Part shown: one piece after another, positions 6,297-6,469 of the stretch
How positions within the stretch are numbered: the stretch's first letter is position 1
How the letters are laid out: every line of letters begins with the position of its first letter
Assembly: GCA_934462775.1 (NCBI GenBank)
Contig: CAKSIR010000130.1
Coordinates: forward strand, 1-6,469
Source: an uncultured Ruminiclostridium sp.
GTDB taxonomy: Bacteria > Bacillota > Clostridia > Oscillospirales > Ruminococcaceae
Length of the DNA: 6,469 nucleotides
Direction: 5' to 3'
Translations under genes and position numbers: made by a program
The notes under the pieces: model-generated
Database searches by the model: none
What the model saw: the letters and a program-made list of their open reading frames with translations, nothing else
What the model was told of the DNA's origin: nothing

Positions 6297-6386
6297 ATGT
6301 TCTCAGACCTCCGCGCAGCGGAGCCGCCGCATGAAATGCGGTCAAAATCGGTGAAGCCGATTTTGAGTCTGAGGTTATTATAACAT
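6297..6386. repeat. Second palindromic module with terminal inverted arms
   Basis: ATGTTCTCAGAC (6297-6308) pairs with GTCTGAG (6367-6373) and, beyond an 8-nt bulge, AACAT (6382-6386). It encloses the hairpins CTCCGC/GCGGAG (6309-6323), CCGCAT/ATGCGG (6327-6341) and the repeat-copy-2 hairpin (6342-6366). The architecture mirrors the neighbouring cloverleaf, which suggests a composite mobile-type repeat. Confidence 0.65.
6336..6382. repeat. 47-bp perfect direct repeat, copy 2
   Basis: The exact match of 6176-6222. The copy contains the hairpin TCAAAATCGG/CCGATTTTGA (6342-6366), GTCTGAG (6367-6373) and, at its right edge, the -10 hexamer of the predicted operon promoter. Recombination between the two copies would remove 160 bp while keeping one intact -10 and one hairpin. 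Confidence 0.95.
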
Positions 6387-6405
6387 GAAAAGGCAATAAT
6401 AGCAA
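6377..6405 (-). promoter_or_regulatory. Main promoter of the dnaB-like/dnaI operon
   Basis: On the minus strand TTGCTA (6405-6400, 4/6) is followed after exactly 17 bp by a perfect TATAAT (6382-6377), with TG at 6385-6384 giving an extended -10. It sits just downstream of a terminator for the preceding minus-strand gene, the right place for a first promoter. The predicted start is near 6370. Confidence 0.65.
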
Positions 6406-6416
6406 CAAAAACCGCA

Positions 6417-6457
6417 GAAAAATGAAATCCCCACAGCATTACTTCTGCTGTGGGGAT
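6417..6457 (-). terminator. Intrinsic terminator of an off-window minus-strand gene
   Basis: ATCCCCACAGCA (6427-6438) and TGCTGTGGGGAT (6446-6457) form a perfect 12-bp stem with a 7-nt loop. On the minus strand the tail reads TTTCATTTTTC (6427-6417), U-rich as expected; the plus-strand tail (AAAATGTTC) is not. So it ends transcription arriving from a minus-strand gene to the right of the window and isolates the dnaB-like/dnaI operon. Confidence 0.8.
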
Positions 6458-6469
6458 AAAATGTTCAAT

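Larger units (their letters stand above)
6147..6376 (-). promoter_or_regulatory. Long, highly structured leader of the dnaB-like/dnaI operon
   Basis: If transcription starts from the promoter at 6405-6377, the mRNA has a leader of about 224 nt made almost only of hairpins. These include 6182-6206, 6234-6249 (GCAA tetraloop), 6250-6262, 6263-6282, 6309-6323, 6327-6341 and 6342-6366. The ribosome-binding site itself lies outside all of these stems. No known riboswitch consensus is recognised. Whether it regulates anything is unknown. Confidence 0.4.

Noticed and set aside
6176..6386. CRISPR array or tRNA reading of the repeated, cloverleaf-like region
   Set aside because: There are only two copies with 113 bp between them and no regular spacers. 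The cloverleaf lacks tRNA invariant bases such as a T-loop GTTCAA context and a plausible anticodon arm.
6451..6459. DnaA-box-like TTATCCCCA on the minus strand near the dna operon
   Set aside because: It differs from TTATCCACA at a conserved position, is single, and is part of the terminator stem. There is no cluster of boxes and no AT-rich unwinding region, so no origin is called.

Overview
The window looks like chromosomal DNA of a low-to-moderate GC Gram-positive bacterium, most likely a member of the Clostridia (perhaps Oscillospirales/Ruminococcaceae). The evidence is the purine-rich Shine-Dalgarno sites, the AT-rich spacers with sigma-A-type promoters, and a Bacillota-type primosome pair (a DnaB/DnaD-family protein followed by a DnaI-type helicase loader). 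The lineage is an inference, since no rRNA or species marker is present. All six genes appear intact. I see no transposase, phage gene, CRISPR array, tRNA or rRNA.

Left part (1-3150): two divergent LacI/GalR-family regulators share a 315-bp spacer (1055-1369). The minus-strand regulator (59-1054) ends in a clear intrinsic terminator. Its promoter is overlapped by an 18-bp imperfect palindrome, a good candidate operator. The plus-strand regulator (1370-2380) has its own promoter at 1277-1305 and is translationally coupled (1-bp TGATG overlap) to a TatD-family metal-dependent hydrolase (2380-3150). No sugar-utilisation genes are present, so what either regulator controls cannot be read from the window.

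Middle (3140-4148): a CorC/HlyC-like double-CBS protein without a membrane DUF21 domain follows. A likely promoter overlaps the end of tatD, and a hairpin lies between the two genes. It converges on the replication operon, with one bidirectional terminator in the 34-bp gap.

Right part (6469-4183, minus strand): a terminator from an off-window minus-strand gene (6417-6457) is followed by a strong promoter (6377-6405) and a leader of about 224 nt. Then come a DnaB-like primosomal protein (6146-5169) and the DnaI/DnaC-type helicase loader (5169-4183), overlapping by 1 bp (TAATG). Together these two would recruit and load the replicative helicase at origins or restarted forks.

The most unusual feature is the leader itself. 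It consists almost entirely of short palindromes, including a perfect 47-bp direct repeat whose two copies lie exactly 160 bp apart. Each copy ends in an extended -10 sequence that points into the dna operon. It looks like a non-coding, MITE/REP-like mosaic that has become part of the promoter and leader of an essential replication operon.
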